Below are positions 9,038-18,568 of a DNA stretch of 64,000 nt, one piece after another. The notes below the pieces were generated by a model. That model was not told the DNA's origin. It did not search any database and saw only the letters and a list, made by a program, of their open reading frames with translations. Each line of letters opens with the position of its first letter. Position 1 is the stretch's first letter. The position numbers and the translations under genes are program-made. Source of the DNA: Melioribacteraceae bacterium (GTDB taxonomy: Bacteria; Bacteroidota; Ignavibacteria; Ignavibacteriales; Melioribacteraceae); assembly GCA_027030245.1 (NCBI GenBank), contig JALVFE010000021.1:62001-126000 (forward strand). Direction: 5' to 3'.

Positions 9038-10405
9038 TTAAATTATACCAAGTGCGTTAAGTAATACCAAGAAAATTAATATGGGCGCAAAATATCTGAT
9101 GAAGACTACCCAGATATCAAGCATCCAAGGAAATTTATTAAATAAATTTTCAGCCCCTTGTTTAAGATTCGGGATGGCATTATCCAAGCCCCATACCCAG
9201 CCGACGAAAACCGAAATTAACAATCCTCCGAGCGGCAATAGAATATTGGAAGAAAGGTAATCCATCAAATCGAAGAAGGTCAATCCGAAAATTTTGAAAT
9301 CTGCCAATATATTAAAAGATAAGGCACTGGGAATTCCCAGTAAAAATGTAAAGAAACCGAATATGACTACAGCCCTATGGCGTTGCCAATTTTTGTCATC
9401 GACGAAATATGCCACAACCACCTCAAGCAAAGAAATTGCAGAAGTTAAGGCGGCAATTGATAAGAGAATGAAAAAGAGAACTCCGAAAAATAATCCGCCG
9501 GGCATTTTTGTAAACACTATAGGTAAAGTGTGAAAAATTAATCCCGGTCCTACATTTGGACTTTCGCCCGTTGCGAAAACCGCCGTAAAAATTACGACTC
9601 CGGAAATTAGAGCTACAAGCGTATCCAAAATAATTATTTCAACAGCAGATATGGGAATATTGTCTTTCTTGGACATATAACTCCCGTAAGTAAGCATAGC
9701 TCCCATTCCCAAACTAAGTGTAAAGAATGCTTGCCCCAACGCAACAAGTATTGTTTTGCCGGTTATGGCCGACCAATCAGGATTGAATATGAAATCCAAT
9801 CCTTTTTCAGCGCCTTCCAGAGTTAATCCGCGAATCATTAAAACTATTAAAATCAAGAATAATAACGGCATCATAATTTTACTGCCGCGTTCAATTCCTT
9901 TTTGAACACCGTAATAAACAATAACCATTGTTAGAATCATAAAAGCGGCGAAGTAACTTATATTCCACAAAGTGTTTTGGGTTAAATCTGTGAAATGGGC
10001 GCCGGATGAACCTATTTGATTAAACTCATAAAATTTTCCCGTAGCAGCTTCAACAATATAACCAAGAGACCACCCGGAAACTACAGCATAAAAAGAAAGA
10101 ATGATAAAACCTGCCAATATTCCCATTCCGCCAACCGCAACCCAGAAAGGTTTACCGCTTAACTGCTTGAAAGCACCTACGGGATTTCGCTGCGTTGTTC
10201 TTCCGATTAATATTTCTGCTAGCAACACGGGCAAGGCGATAACGAGAATACACATCAAATAAATTAGAATAAACGCCGCTCCACCGTTTTCACCGGCTAC
10301 ATAAGGAAATTTCCAAATATTACCGAGACCGACTGCAGAGCCGGCGGCGGCAAGTATAAAACCGAGTTTCGAACCCCATTGTTCGCGAGTAGCTTTTTTT
10401 GCCAT
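9038..10405 (-). CDS. sodium:neurotransmitter symporter (NSS/SNF family)
   Basis: A 455-residue membrane protein of the LeuT fold. The N-terminal motif WGSKLGFILAAAGSAVGLGNIWKFPY (from residue 10) contains the sodium and substrate-binding unwound helix 1 of this family, and the rest forms 11-12 hydrophobic segments, within the usual length of bacterial members (~440-510). It imports an amino acid or amine with sodium; the substrate cannot be read from sequence. It lies just upstream of an AGCS symporter on the same strand. CGGGGAGAA lies before the ATG. Confidence 0.9.
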   Translation of the reverse strand: MAKKATREQWGSKLGFILAAAGSAVGLGNIWKFPYVAGENGGAAFILIYLMCILVIALPVLLAEILIGRTTQRNPVGAFKQLSGKPFWVAVGGMGILAGFIILSFYAVVSGWSLGYIVEAATGKFYEFNQIGSSGAHFTDLTQNTLWNISYFAAFMILTMVIVYYGVQKGIERGSKIMMPLLFLILIVLMIRGLTLEGAEKGLDFIFNPDWSAITGKTILVALGQAFFTLSLGMGAMLTYGSYMSKKDNIPISAVEIIILDTLVALISGVVIFTAVFATGESPNVGPGLIFHTLPIVFTKMPGGLFFGVLFFILLSIAALTSAISLLEVVVAYFVDDKNWQRHRAVVIFGFFTFLLGIPSALSFNILADFKIFGLTFFDLMDYLSSNILLPLGGLLISVFVGWVWGLDNAIPNLKQGAENLFNKFPWMLDIWVVFIRYFAPILIFLVLLNALGII

Positions 10406-10499
10406 ATATTCTCCCCGCTAATTATGCGATTAAATGAGTAAGATATAATAACAATGAAATATTAATTTCGTAATATCGATAAAAAAAATATCAATTTCA

Positions 10500-11447
10500 T
10501 TAATTATTTTGATTTTCGATCTGCATTAAATAATTGATGATTGCGCCGTACCTAATCCCTTTGCCCGAAACAATAAACCGGTTTACATCCATTAATTTAG
10601 CAAACGAGAGTAAAATTAATGTTCCGGTAAGCAGAACATCTTCTCTGCCTTCCACAACTGAACCATATTTTTTTCTGATTTCGTCGGGTAGTAATTTTTT
10701 CAGTTCGTCGGAAATTTTAAGAAGTTCATCGATTGTTAAGATTGATTTTTCAACTTTTTGCTCATCATAAAATTTCAAACTTTGTTTAATGCATGATAAT
10801 GTAGTCGGTGCTCCGGCTACAGCAATCGAATACGGCGATGACAGAATCTTTTCTTTAAGTTCGGCAAATTTATCGGTAATATAACTCATAATTTCTCTGA
10901 TGGAAGAATCTTTTACCGGATAATCATCAATGAATCTTTCGGTAATACTGACGACACCAAAGTTAAAGCTTTGAACATAACTTATGTTTTCGTTGCTCCC
11001 AAAAATAACTTCCGTGCTCCCGCCTCCGATGTCAATCACTAATTTTTCAGCCGGACTTGTAAGATCGTAAGTCGCGCCTAAAAACGAATATCTTGCTTCC
11101 TCTTTACCGGGAATAATATCAATCTCAAATCCAAACTTATTTTTAACTTCAGCAATAATATCTTTTGCATTTTGGGCTATTCTGAAAGCATTTGTAGCTG
11201 TTAAAATTGTATAATTGCAATTATACTCTTCAATTAATTTTGAATATTTACCGAGAACACTAAAAAGTTTTTCTCTGCTTTCCGAATTAATATATCCGGT
11301 TTCTTTTATACCCGCACTAATTCTGGGTGCTTCATAAAAGTTGGCAATTGTTCTTATCTCATTTGTCAGAGTATTTACATCGGCTATTAAAAGCAATACT
11401 GTATTAGAACCAATATCTATAGATGCAAATCTTTTCATCCGGTTCAT
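10500..11447 (-). CDS. Ppx/GppA family phosphatase
   Basis: A 315-residue member of the exopolyphosphatase/guanosine pentaphosphatase family, in the ASKHA fold: phosphate-1 motif FASIDIGSNTVLLLI (from residue 7), LVIDIGGGSTEVIFG (about 139-153) and SGKGIRYGAI near the C terminus. It is close to the ~300-residue short form that has only the two catalytic domains, without the C-terminal HD-like extension of E. coli Ppx. Members hydrolyse polyphosphate ends or pppGpp; which one applies here is not decidable. The gene stands alone on the minus strand, divergent from the small gene that precedes aroQ. ATG at 11447 has GGAA 9 bases upstream; ATG at 11438 is an alternative. Confidence 0.85.
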   Translation of the reverse strand: MNRMKRFASIDIGSNTVLLLIADVNTLTNEIRTIANFYEAPRISAGIKETGYINSESREKLFSVLGKYSKLIEEYNCNYTILTATNAFRIAQNAKDIIAEVKNKFGFEIDIIPGKEEARYSFLGATYDLTSPAEKLVIDIGGGSTEVIFGSNENISYVQSFNFGVVSITERFIDDYPVKDSSIREIMSYITDKFAELKEKILSSPYSIAVAGAPTTLSCIKQSLKFYDEQKVEKSILTIDELLKISDELKKLLPDEIRKKYGSVVEGREDVLLTGTLILLSFAKLMDVNRFIVSGKGIRYGAIINYLMQIENQNN

Positions 11448-11519
11448 TCTGAATAATTCCGCATTTATTTATATATTTGAATTGCAAGTATAAGTTATAT
11501 AAAAACGGATACAAATTTA

Positions 11520-11789
11520 ATGAAAATCAAAGAAAAAGAATTCGAAACGATTTTATCGGATTTAAAATCCCTCGCAACCCAAATGGGAGCAAAGGTCAGA
11601 TTCGAAAGAGGAGATTTTAAGGGCGGTTATTGTCTTGTTAAGGAAAATAAAGTAATTGTTATTAACAAATTAGCCACTTTACAAAGAAAAGTAATAATCC
11701 TTTCACAAGCATTAAAAGAACTTGGTGTTGAAGATGTTTATTTAACACCAAAATTAAGAGAAGTAATTGAAGAAATGGCGGAAATGTAA
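11520..11789 (+). CDS. conserved-looking small protein upstream of aroQ
   Basis: An 89-residue, charged, soluble protein with no signal peptide or membrane segment and predicted mixed alpha/beta content. I do not recognise a named family. The ending VEDVYLTPKLREVIEEM and the internal FERGDFKGGYCLVKENKVIVINK give it a regular hairpin-rich look. It ends 2 bp before the aroQ start codon, so translation is very likely coupled, and codon use matches the neighbours, which supports a real gene. A function linked to aromatic biosynthesis is possible only by position. Confidence 0.7.
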   Translation: MKIKEKEFETILSDLKSLATQMGAKVRFERGDFKGGYCLVKENKVIVINKLATLQRKVIILSQALKELGVEDVYLTPKLREVIEEMAEM

Positions 11790-11791
11790 TT

Positions 11792-12220
11792 ATGAAAATT
11801 TTAATAATTAACGGTCCTAATTTAAATTTGTTGGGTGAAAGAGATGAATCCCAATACGGAAAGTTAACGTTGTCCGATATTCATGATAAATTAACGGCTG
11901 AATTTCCGGAAATAGATTTTGAGTTTTTCCAAAGTAACCTGGAAGGGGAGATAATAGAAAAAATTCAGTCGGCAAGAAATTCTGATATTGTTGGGTTGAT
12001 TATAAACCCCGGAGGATATTCCCACACATCGGTAGCAATTAGAGATGCGCTTGAACTTATCAAAGTTCCTAAAATAGAAGTACATCTTTCCAATTTGGCT
12101 GCAAGGGAAGATTTTAGAAAAACCTCTATAACTGCAGAGGTTTGTACCGGTTACATTTCCGGATTTAAAGAATTAGGTTATCTTGCAGCGGTTTACTTAA
12201 TATTAAAATTAACCAAATAA
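11792..12220 (+). CDS. aroQ: 3-dehydroquinate dehydratase, type II
   Basis: A 142-residue protein, the usual length of the dodecameric type II enzyme that converts 3-dehydroquinate to 3-dehydroshikimate in the shikimate pathway. The N-terminal signature IINGPNLNLLGERDESQYG (residues 5-23) includes the catalytic tyrosine (Tyr22) and the flexible-lid arginine. INPGGYSHTSVAIRDAL near 70 and IEVHLSNLAAREDFRKTS near 95-112 carry the substrate-contacting Asn, His and Arg residues. It follows a small uncharacterised gene at 2 bp and is followed by a likely terminator. Confidence 0.95.
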   Translation: MKILIINGPNLNLLGERDESQYGKLTLSDIHDKLTAEFPEIDFEFFQSNLEGEIIEKIQSARNSDIVGLIINPGGYSHTSVAIRDALELIKVPKIEVHLSNLAAREDFRKTSITAEVCTGYISGFKELGYLAAVYLILKLTK

Positions 12221-12245
12221 ACCTGCTCTTTTGATACTCATCACA

Positions 12246-12272
12246 TACCGAAAACAATTTTCCCGGTATTTT
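12246..12272 (+). terminator. possible terminator after aroQ
   Basis: TACCG (12246-12250) pairs with CGGTA (12264-12268) and the inner AAAA with TTTT, with a two-base bulge, followed by TTTT. It lies 26 bp after the aroQ stop. The stem is weak, so moderate support only. Confidence 0.45.
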
Positions 12273-12377
12273 AACAAACAAAATCTTTCCGCGAAGAAAT
12301 TATATTAAATAATTTATAGAACTTGATATTTTATAATGAATTAATTAATTTCGTTAAAGTAAATAATAAGAGCAAAC

Positions 12378-12758
12378 ATGAAAGATTTCGGATTAAAAAA
12401 ATTATATTATTCAATAAGCGAAGTAAGCAAACTTACAGGGTTGGAACAATATATTCTTCGATATTGGGAAACCGAATTTGATCAATTAAAGCCTTCAAAG
12501 AACAGAGCGGGAAACAGAATTTATACTAATGCCGACATTAAATTAATCTTGTTAATAAAAAAACTTTTAAGGGAAGAAAAATATACAATTGAAGGCGCTA
12601 AAAAAATTCTAGCCGATCCTGAAAACGGCGCTGCAAAATCCTCTAAAAAATCTGCGATAAAGAAAAAACCCACAGCATCAAAAAATGAAATCCGTTCATT
12701 AAAAAGAGACCTTGAGGAAATACGAGAATTTTTAGTAAATTTACGTTCTAAATTATAA
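12378..12758 (+). CDS. MerR-type helix-turn-helix regulator
   Basis: A 126-residue protein with an N-terminal MerR-like winged helix: YYSISEVSKLTGLEQYILRYW (from residue 10) is the recognition helix-turn-helix and NRIYTNADIKLILLIKKLLREE the wing and following helix. After about residue 80 comes a lysine/alanine-rich linker (KKSAIKKKPTASK) and a short C-terminal helix, with no recognisable effector domain or metal-binding cysteines. This short form is often annotated as a MerR-family regulator in Bacteroidota and its ligand is unknown. It sits just upstream of tRNA-Pro and purF, which may be unrelated. The ATG follows AATAAGAGC. Confidence 0.8.
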   Translation: MKDFGLKKLYYSISEVSKLTGLEQYILRYWETEFDQLKPSKNRAGNRIYTNADIKLILLIKKLLREEKYTIEGAKKILADPENGAAKSSKKSAIKKKPTASKNEIRSLKRDLEEIREFLVNLRSKL

Positions 12759-12763
12759 TTGTT

Positions 12764-12838
12764 CGGAACGTGGCGCAGTCCGGTTAGCGTACTTGACTGG
12801 GGGTCAAGTGGTCGCGGGTTCAAATCCCGCCGTTCCGA
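12764..12838 (+). tRNA. tRNA-Pro (anticodon GGG)
   Basis: Acceptor CGGAACG (12764-12770) pairs with CGTTCCG (12831-12837). The D arm is GCGC/GCGT-like, the anticodon stem CTTGA/TCAAG holds the loop CTGGGGG with anticodon GGG, and the T arm GCGGG-TTCAAAT-CCCGC is perfect. The discriminator is A and the 3' CCA is not encoded (sequence continues CAAA), so it must be added after transcription. It reads Pro CCC/CCT codons. Confidence 0.95.
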
Positions 12839-12921
12839 CAAATTTCTTTCCTTTCAATATTAATCCTTTTAGTCCGTTTGTTATTGAGAGGGTTTCTAGA
12901 ATATAATCTTGGTAATTTAAT

Positions 12922-14394
12922 TTGAATCGCGATAAACCCAAATGCCATTGCGGTGTTTTCGGCATTCAAGGCATTGAAAAACCGGCAATCTATACTTATT
13001 ACGGTCTGCATGCATTACAGCACAGGGGACAAGAGGCTACCGGAATCGTTAGCTCATCAATAAAAAATACCAAATACTTGTTTAACATTCACAAAGGAAT
13101 CGGTTTGGTTTCCGATGTTTTTAACAAACCTGAAATTTTAAGTAAAGACTTGGAAGGTTTTGCGGCAATCGGACATAACAGGTATTCTACAACGGGTGCA
13201 TCGGATTCCAGAAAAAATATACAACCGTTCGTGGTTAATTATAGAATGGGAAATTTGGCTGTTGCTCACAACGGTAATTTAACCAATGCAAAAATTCTCC
13301 GCGAGGAACTTGTTAAAGAAGGTGCCATTTTTCAAACAACAAGCGATACCGAAGTAATTTTACATTTAATAGCGCGGAGTAAAAAAGAAAAGCAAGAGGA
13401 TCAGATTTTAGATGCGCTCCGCAAGATTGAAGGAGCATATTGTTTGGTAATTTTAACCAACGATAAATTGTTTGCCGCTCGTGATCCGCACGGTTTCAGA
13501 CCCCTTTCACTTGGAAAATTAAACGGTTCTTTTCTGGTTGCTTCGGAAACTTGTGCGTTTGATGTGAACGGTGCGGAATTTATCCGTGATATTAAACCCG
13601 GTGAGATGATTGAAATCGGAAAAGACGCAAAAGAAATCGATGATATTATTTCTTATTCGATATCCGATGACATAAATTTGAAACACTGCATCTTCGAGTT
13701 TATATATTTTTCGAGACCCGACAGTAAAATTTTCGGGACAAATGTAGACAAAATAAGAAGAAAATTGGGCAAAGTGCTTGCTACGTATCATCCCGTGTAT
13801 GATCCCGAAGGTGAAAAAGTAATTGTGATAAGCGTTCCCGATAGCTCCAATACGGCAGCTATCGGATATCAAAATCAATTGGAAAAGATGGGGATTAACT
13901 CCAAATTGGAAATCGGTTTAATTCGCAGCCACTATATCGGCAGGACTTTTATTTTACCGGAGCAAACCAAAAGGGAAGTTGGAGTAAGAATTAAGTTTAA
14001 CACGGTCAAAGGTGTTTTGGAAGGTCGTACCGTAATATTAATAGATGATTCTATTGTCCGTGGCACAACTTCAAAGCAACTAGTTAAACTCATTAGAGAA
14101 GCGAACCCAAAAGCTGTTCATCTGAGAATTTCTTCCCCGCCTATTGTAAGTCCGTGTTTTTACGGGATGGATTTTCCTTCAAAAGAAGAATTGATAGCGA
14201 ACAAATTTAACGGTAACATTGAGGAGATTAGGAAGTATTTAGGTGTTGATTCGCTCGAATATCTAACAATCCCGGAGATGATGGAAGCTATGGTGGATCA
14301 CGAACGGGAGCACTTCTGCACTGCATGTTTTTCCGGAAAATATCCTACAAAAGTCGATTTTAATACGGTAAAGGAAGAATATGAACCGTATTAA
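12922..14394 (+). CDS. purF: amidophosphoribosyltransferase
   Basis: A 490-residue enzyme for the first committed step of purine synthesis, moving glutamine amide nitrogen onto PRPP. The N-terminal nucleophile glutaminase domain begins at Cys10 (HCGVFGI), preceded by a short propeptide that would be removed. LHALQHRGQEATGI (about 30-43) follows. The PRPP-binding loop VILIDDSIVRGTTSKQLV is near residue 373. An in-frame stop lies three codons before the TTG at 12922, so this non-ATG codon is the only plausible start near the family N terminus. Four cysteines (Cys240s region and HFCTACFSG near the C terminus) resemble the iron-sulfur ligands of the Bacillus-type enzyme. The stop overlaps the next gene by 14 bp. 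Confidence 0.93.
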   Translation: MNRDKPKCHCGVFGIQGIEKPAIYTYYGLHALQHRGQEATGIVSSSIKNTKYLFNIHKGIGLVSDVFNKPEILSKDLEGFAAIGHNRYSTTGASDSRKNIQPFVVNYRMGNLAVAHNGNLTNAKILREELVKEGAIFQTTSDTEVILHLIARSKKEKQEDQILDALRKIEGAYCLVILTNDKLFAARDPHGFRPLSLGKLNGSFLVASETCAFDVNGAEFIRDIKPGEMIEIGKDAKEIDDIISYSISDDINLKHCIFEFIYFSRPDSKIFGTNVDKIRRKLGKVLATYHPVYDPEGEKVIVISVPDSSNTAAIGYQNQLEKMGINSKLEIGLIRSHYIGRTFILPEQTKREVGVRIKFNTVKGVLEGRTVILIDDSIVRGTTSKQLVKLIREANPKAVHLRISSPPIVSPCFYGMDFPSKEELIANKFNGNIEEIRKYLGVDSLEYLTIPEMMEAMVDHEREHFCTACFSGKYPTKVDFNTVKEEYEPY

Positions 14395-17300
14395 TATCAT
14401 AATACTTGCCACCGTATTTATTCTCACACAAATTATTTATGCTCAAGAAACCGTTTTCATCAAATTTAAGGATACAAAGAGCATTAAAATTCTAAAAAAT
14501 GAGATAGAAACTGGATTAGCGCAAGAATTATCTTTAAATGAATTGGGTTATCATCAAGAATTTACGCAAGTTAAACCTAATTATCTAATAAATAATATAG
14601 GATTTTCACGGATTTTCAGATTTGATTTCCGAAATAAGAACGTAAAAGACCGGATTTTAAGGAAAATCCGCTCCAAATTTTCTGTAGAATATATTCAAGA
14701 GAACCAAAATTACAGTATTGATAATGCTCCGAATGATAGTTTGGCTGCTCAACAATGGGCTTTAGAAAAAACGGGAGCATTGCAAACATTCGAATTAATT
14801 GCTCAACTCGGTATTCAATTAAATGATATTCTGGTAGCGGTGATTGATACCGGTATAGACGACGATCATCCCGATTTAAGCTCAAAAATCTATTTAAATG
14901 AAGGTGAAATTGGCATAGATGAAGACGGAAACGACAAGAGATTTAACGGAATTGACGATGATAATAACGGATATATCGATGATTTTAAAGGATTTGATTT
15001 TGTTGATAAAAGTTTGAATATCGATATTCCCGGAGATAAAGATTACAAAGATTGGGATAACAACCCGGATGACGAAAACGGACACGGAACGAGTGTTGCC
15101 GGAATTATTTCCGCACAAGCGAATAATGGAATTGGAGTAGCCGGTTTTGCTCCAAACGTTAAAATACTTAATTTACGGGCTTTTGATGCTACGGGAAACG
15201 GCGAAGACGACGATGTTGCATCCGCAATAATTTATGCCGTTATTGCCGGCGCAAAAGTAATCAATATGAGTTTCGGCGACGATAAATTTTCTTACCTTCT
15301 TCACGATGCAATTAAGTTTGCTTATGATAACGGTGTTATCTTGGTCGGAAGTTCGGGAAATTCTTCATCGGAATTGCCGCATTATCCTTCAAGTTTCAGC
15401 GAAGTTATAAGTGTCGGAGCATCGGACGAAAACGATTTTGTTGGCAGTTTCTCTAATTACGGCTCAACTTTGGATTTGGTTGCTCCGGGAGTTGATATTT
15501 ACACAACAATTAAAGATGGTGAATATGGCAGTATTAGTGGTACTTCTGCCGCCGCTCCGTTTGTTTCGGCCGCTTCCGCAAATATTTTAGGCTTCAAAGA
15601 TTTTGGGATTCAAGAAGTCAAACAAATGCTCAAATCTTCCGCAGATGATATTAATGCTCCGGGGTGGGATTTACGTTCGGGCGCAGGAAGGCTCAATATA
15701 TTCAAAATCGTCACGTCTTTTTCTCCCGGAATAATTAAAATTAACAAGCCTTTACAAGATTATGCCACTTATGAAGATTCTTTACAAATCAATGTATCCG
15801 TAATTTCGCCAAACTTTGAATTTTTTACGTTGCAATACGGAACGGGATATAATCCTGATAAATGGATCGATATTCCCGTAGACGGGAGCAAACAAATCTT
15901 TAAAAAAGATTTGCCGTCGCTCGATATTTCATCTTTTGCGGATACGGTTTATACTTTACGGTTAATAGCAAATTTAACGAACGAAAATAACCAAGAAGAA
16001 CGGGTGAACTTTTATGTTGATAGATCTCCGCCCAAAGCTTATTTTGTAAACGGGGGAGAAGCGTTGCTTGGAAAGGATGTTACAATTATGTCATCAGTGT
16101 ATTCCGAAGAACCGGCATCGGTCAAAATGTTTTTCAGAGCCGGACCGACGGAAGATTACAATTTTGTTTATATGGATCAATTCAACATAAATACAAAAAC
16201 AGTTTATAATTCCCATTTCGGATTTATTCCGCCGGAATCTGTTAATCTGAATTCCGAATATGAAATTTATTTTGAAGTTACAAATTTAGCCGGATTATCG
16301 ACTATCGTGGATAACAATGGCAAACCGTTTAAGTTTCCTGTCGGTGAGCGCGTGTATTTGCAGAATTATTCACAACTAAATTACTCTATGCCGGCTGCAA
16401 GAATTTATGATGCTCCGGTGAAATTAGACACAACCCAAACCGGATATTTGCTTATTAATCCGAACGAAAATTCCAGATTAATGCAAATTTTCGCCGCCGA
16501 AAATGATTCTTTAATATTGATTGATTCTTTGGAAAAAAGAATTCCTAAAGCCGTAGGGGATTTTAACGGAAACGGGAAGATCGATATTTTAAGTCTATTT
16601 CTGCGTAACGGTTACATCGATGAACAAAAGTCGACCGGTTCAACCGAATTTGTCACCCGATTTGCCGATTCAACGGGGAATTTTTGGCCGGCGGAGGCAA
16701 TTGATTTGGATGACGACGGCAAAACAGAAGTCGTGGCTTTTGCCGATTCATCTTTTGCAGTTTATGAAATTCAAAACGATCTTTCGTTAATTACAGAAGC
16801 AACATTCGATTTGCCGGAGCAAAATAATGCAGGTTATCTCGGTGCTCCAAATATTGCCGTTTGTGATTTGAACAATGACGGAAAGGATGAATTATGGTTC
16901 CTTACAAGCAAGGGAGCTTTGCACGGATATAAAATAAACGGGAATAATTCCTATGAATATTATACTTCAATAAATTTGGGACTGGATGGCTCGAAAAACA
17001 TTTTAAGCAGCGGAGACTATGACGGTGACGGTACCGACGATGTTGCTGTTTTATTGAAATCCAATAAAAACAATGATATTGCACCGTTTTATATTATGTT
17101 GGTATTTAACATGAATAACGAAGAATTTAATTTAATAACTTCGGAAGCTTTTATTGATGCCGGTTCTGAAATAAGTTCCGGTTTTACGAGAAAGAAATAC
17201 TCGCTAAGATTAAAGAATCTAAATTCGGATGGAAAAGACGAATTGCTCGTTAATGTTTATCCGTTTTTCTATGTTTTTAGATGGGAGCAAGATGAAAATA

Positions 17301-18568
17301 AAATCATATTTTACAATGAAAATGTTAACACAACAAATATTTTTATTGGCGATTTGAACAGTAACGGAGCACACGAATTCGGAGTTTCGGGGTTGGATAA
17401 AGTCAGTTTTTTCGAAATTAAGTTCAATGATGCGCCGGAAATTCCGGAATTCACGGATTATTTTAGCATTGACAGCAATAAAACCTATCTAGAATGGAAA
17501 GGGAACGGTGATAACTTTATTGTTTATAAAGGTTTAAGTGATTCTACTTTAAGTGTTTTAGATACAATATCACAAAATTTCATGATTGACAGCGTAAAAC
17601 CGGGGAATTTTTATTATTATGCGGTGCAATCGGTGGCAAACGGCAAGAAATCCATGCTAAGTGATTTAATTACAATATATTCACATGCTCCGGCAAAAAT
17701 CGATAGTATTTATGCGAAAAATCCGAATTCGGTGTTTATAAGATTTTCGGAAAGGATGAAAAGCGAAATATCAGATGTGAAATCATTTTTGGTCGATGAT
17801 AAAGTTTCACCTAACACAATTGTTGCCGCTACACAATCCGGTTATATATTAAATTTTGATGAAGCTTTAAATACCGGGGAGCATATTCTCTCCGTTAAAA
17901 ATTTACGGGATTTTTATAATTCTCCCGTAAATAGTGATTCCGTAAAGTTTTACGTAACGGAAGAAAAAGGGGAGCAATTATTTTTCGTAGAGAGTTTCAA
18001 GTTGGAAGAAGATAAAACATTATCACTCAAATTCAATCTTCCCGTTGACAAAAATTCTGCGAATAATGCCCAAAATTATACTTTTTCACCCTTTAATCAA
18101 ATAGTAGAGATTAACGAAGTTGGTGACGACAGGGTTAAATTGAAAACAAAGCATCCGTTAAAGTCCTTGGGAATGGAATATTCTCTGAAAATAGAAAATA
18201 TATATTCTTCCGTTGAAACGGGAAATATTAAAATTTCAAGCGGAGCCGGGAGCATCATCGTTTTATCTTCATTCGAAAATGATTTATCGCAAATTTACAC
18301 TTATCCGAATCCCGTGAGCGTTTCGAAATCCGGAAAAATAACTTTTGCAAAATTGACAAAGTTTGCCGAAATAAATGTGTTTACAATCGATGGTAAAAAG
18401 ATTAAAACTTTGAAAGAAAACGACGGAAACGGCGGTTTGCAATGGGATTTACGGGATGAAAACGGGAGCACGGTAAATTCAGGCGTTTACATCTATTATG
18501 TAAAAGCTTATGACGAAAACGGCAATCTTAAAGAATCGAAACTGGAAAAATTCGTGGTTGTGAAATGA
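14381..18568 (+). CDS. secreted subtilisin-like (S8) protease with T9SS sorting domain
   Basis: A 1395-residue multidomain protein. Residues 1-21 are a signal peptide ending IIYAQ. The S8 catalytic domain (about 125-440) shows the triad Asp156 (VIDTGID), His235 (NGHGTSVAGI) and Ser389 (SGTSAAAPF), with the oxyanion Asn in GSSGNSS near 327. Several FG-GAP-like calcium-loop repeats follow at about 725-1010 (for example DLNNDGKDELWF and DYDGDGTDDVAV), then fibronectin-like and Ig-like beta regions. The last ~85 residues (YTYPNPVSVSKSG onward) are a type A T9SS sorting domain, so the protein is probably exported to the surface or medium. It overlaps purF by 14 bp, an odd pairing that suggests read-through rather than shared function. 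Confidence 0.9.
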   Translation: MNRINIIILATVFILTQIIYAQETVFIKFKDTKSIKILKNEIETGLAQELSLNELGYHQEFTQVKPNYLINNIGFSRIFRFDFRNKNVKDRILRKIRSKFSVEYIQENQNYSIDNAPNDSLAAQQWALEKTGALQTFELIAQLGIQLNDILVAVIDTGIDDDHPDLSSKIYLNEGEIGIDEDGNDKRFNGIDDDNNGYIDDFKGFDFVDKSLNIDIPGDKDYKDWDNNPDDENGHGTSVAGIISAQANNGIGVAGFAPNVKILNLRAFDATGNGEDDDVASAIIYAVIAGAKVINMSFGDDKFSYLLHDAIKFAYDNGVILVGSSGNSSSELPHYPSSFSEVISVGASDENDFVGSFSNYGSTLDLVAPGVDIYTTIKDGEYGSISGTSAAAPFVSAASANILGFKDFGIQEVKQMLKSSADDINAPGWDLRSGAGRLNIFKIVTSFSPGIIKINKPLQDYATYEDSLQINVSVISPNFEFFTLQYGTGYNPDKWIDIPVDGSKQIFKKDLPSLDISSFADTVYTLRLIANLTNENNQEERVNFYVDRSPPKAYFVNGGEALLGKDVTIMSSVYSEEPASVKMFFRAGPTEDYNFVYMDQFNINTKTVYNSHFGFIPPESVNLNSEYEIYFEVTNLAGLSTIVDNNGKPFKFPVGERVYLQNYSQLNYSMPAARIYDAPVKLDTTQTGYLLINPNENSRLMQIFAAENDSLILIDSLEKRIPKAVGDFNGNGKIDILSLFLRNGYIDEQKSTGSTEFVTRFADSTGNFWPAEAIDLDDDGKTEVVAFADSSFAVYEIQNDLSLITEATFDLPEQNNAGYLGAPNIAVCDLNNDGKDELWFLTSKGALHGYKINGNNSYEYYTSINLGLDGSKNILSSGDYDGDGTDDVAVLLKSNKNNDIAPFYIMLVFNMNNEEFNLITSEAFIDAGSEISSGFTRKKYSLRLKNLNSDGKDELLVNVYPFFYVFRWEQDENKIIFYNENVNTTNIFIGDLNSNGAHEFGVSGLDKVSFFEIKFNDAPEIPEFTDYFSIDSNKTYLEWKGNGDNFIVYKGLSDSTLSVLDTISQNFMIDSVKPGNFYYYAVQSVANGKKSMLSDLITIYSHAPAKIDSIYAKNPNSVFIRFSERMKSEISDVKSFLVDDKVSPNTIVAATQSGYILNFDEALNTGEHILSVKNLRDFYNSPVNSDSVKFYVTEEKGEQLFFVESFKLEEDKTLSLKFNLPVDKNSANNAQNYTFSPFNQIVEINEVGDDRVKLKTKHPLKSLGMEYSLKIENIYSSVETGNIKISSGAGSIIVLSSFENDLSQIYTYPNPVSVSKSGKITFAKLTKFAEINVFTIDGKKIKTLKENDGNGGLQWDLRDENGSTVNSGVYIYYVKAYDENGNLKESKLEKFVVVK

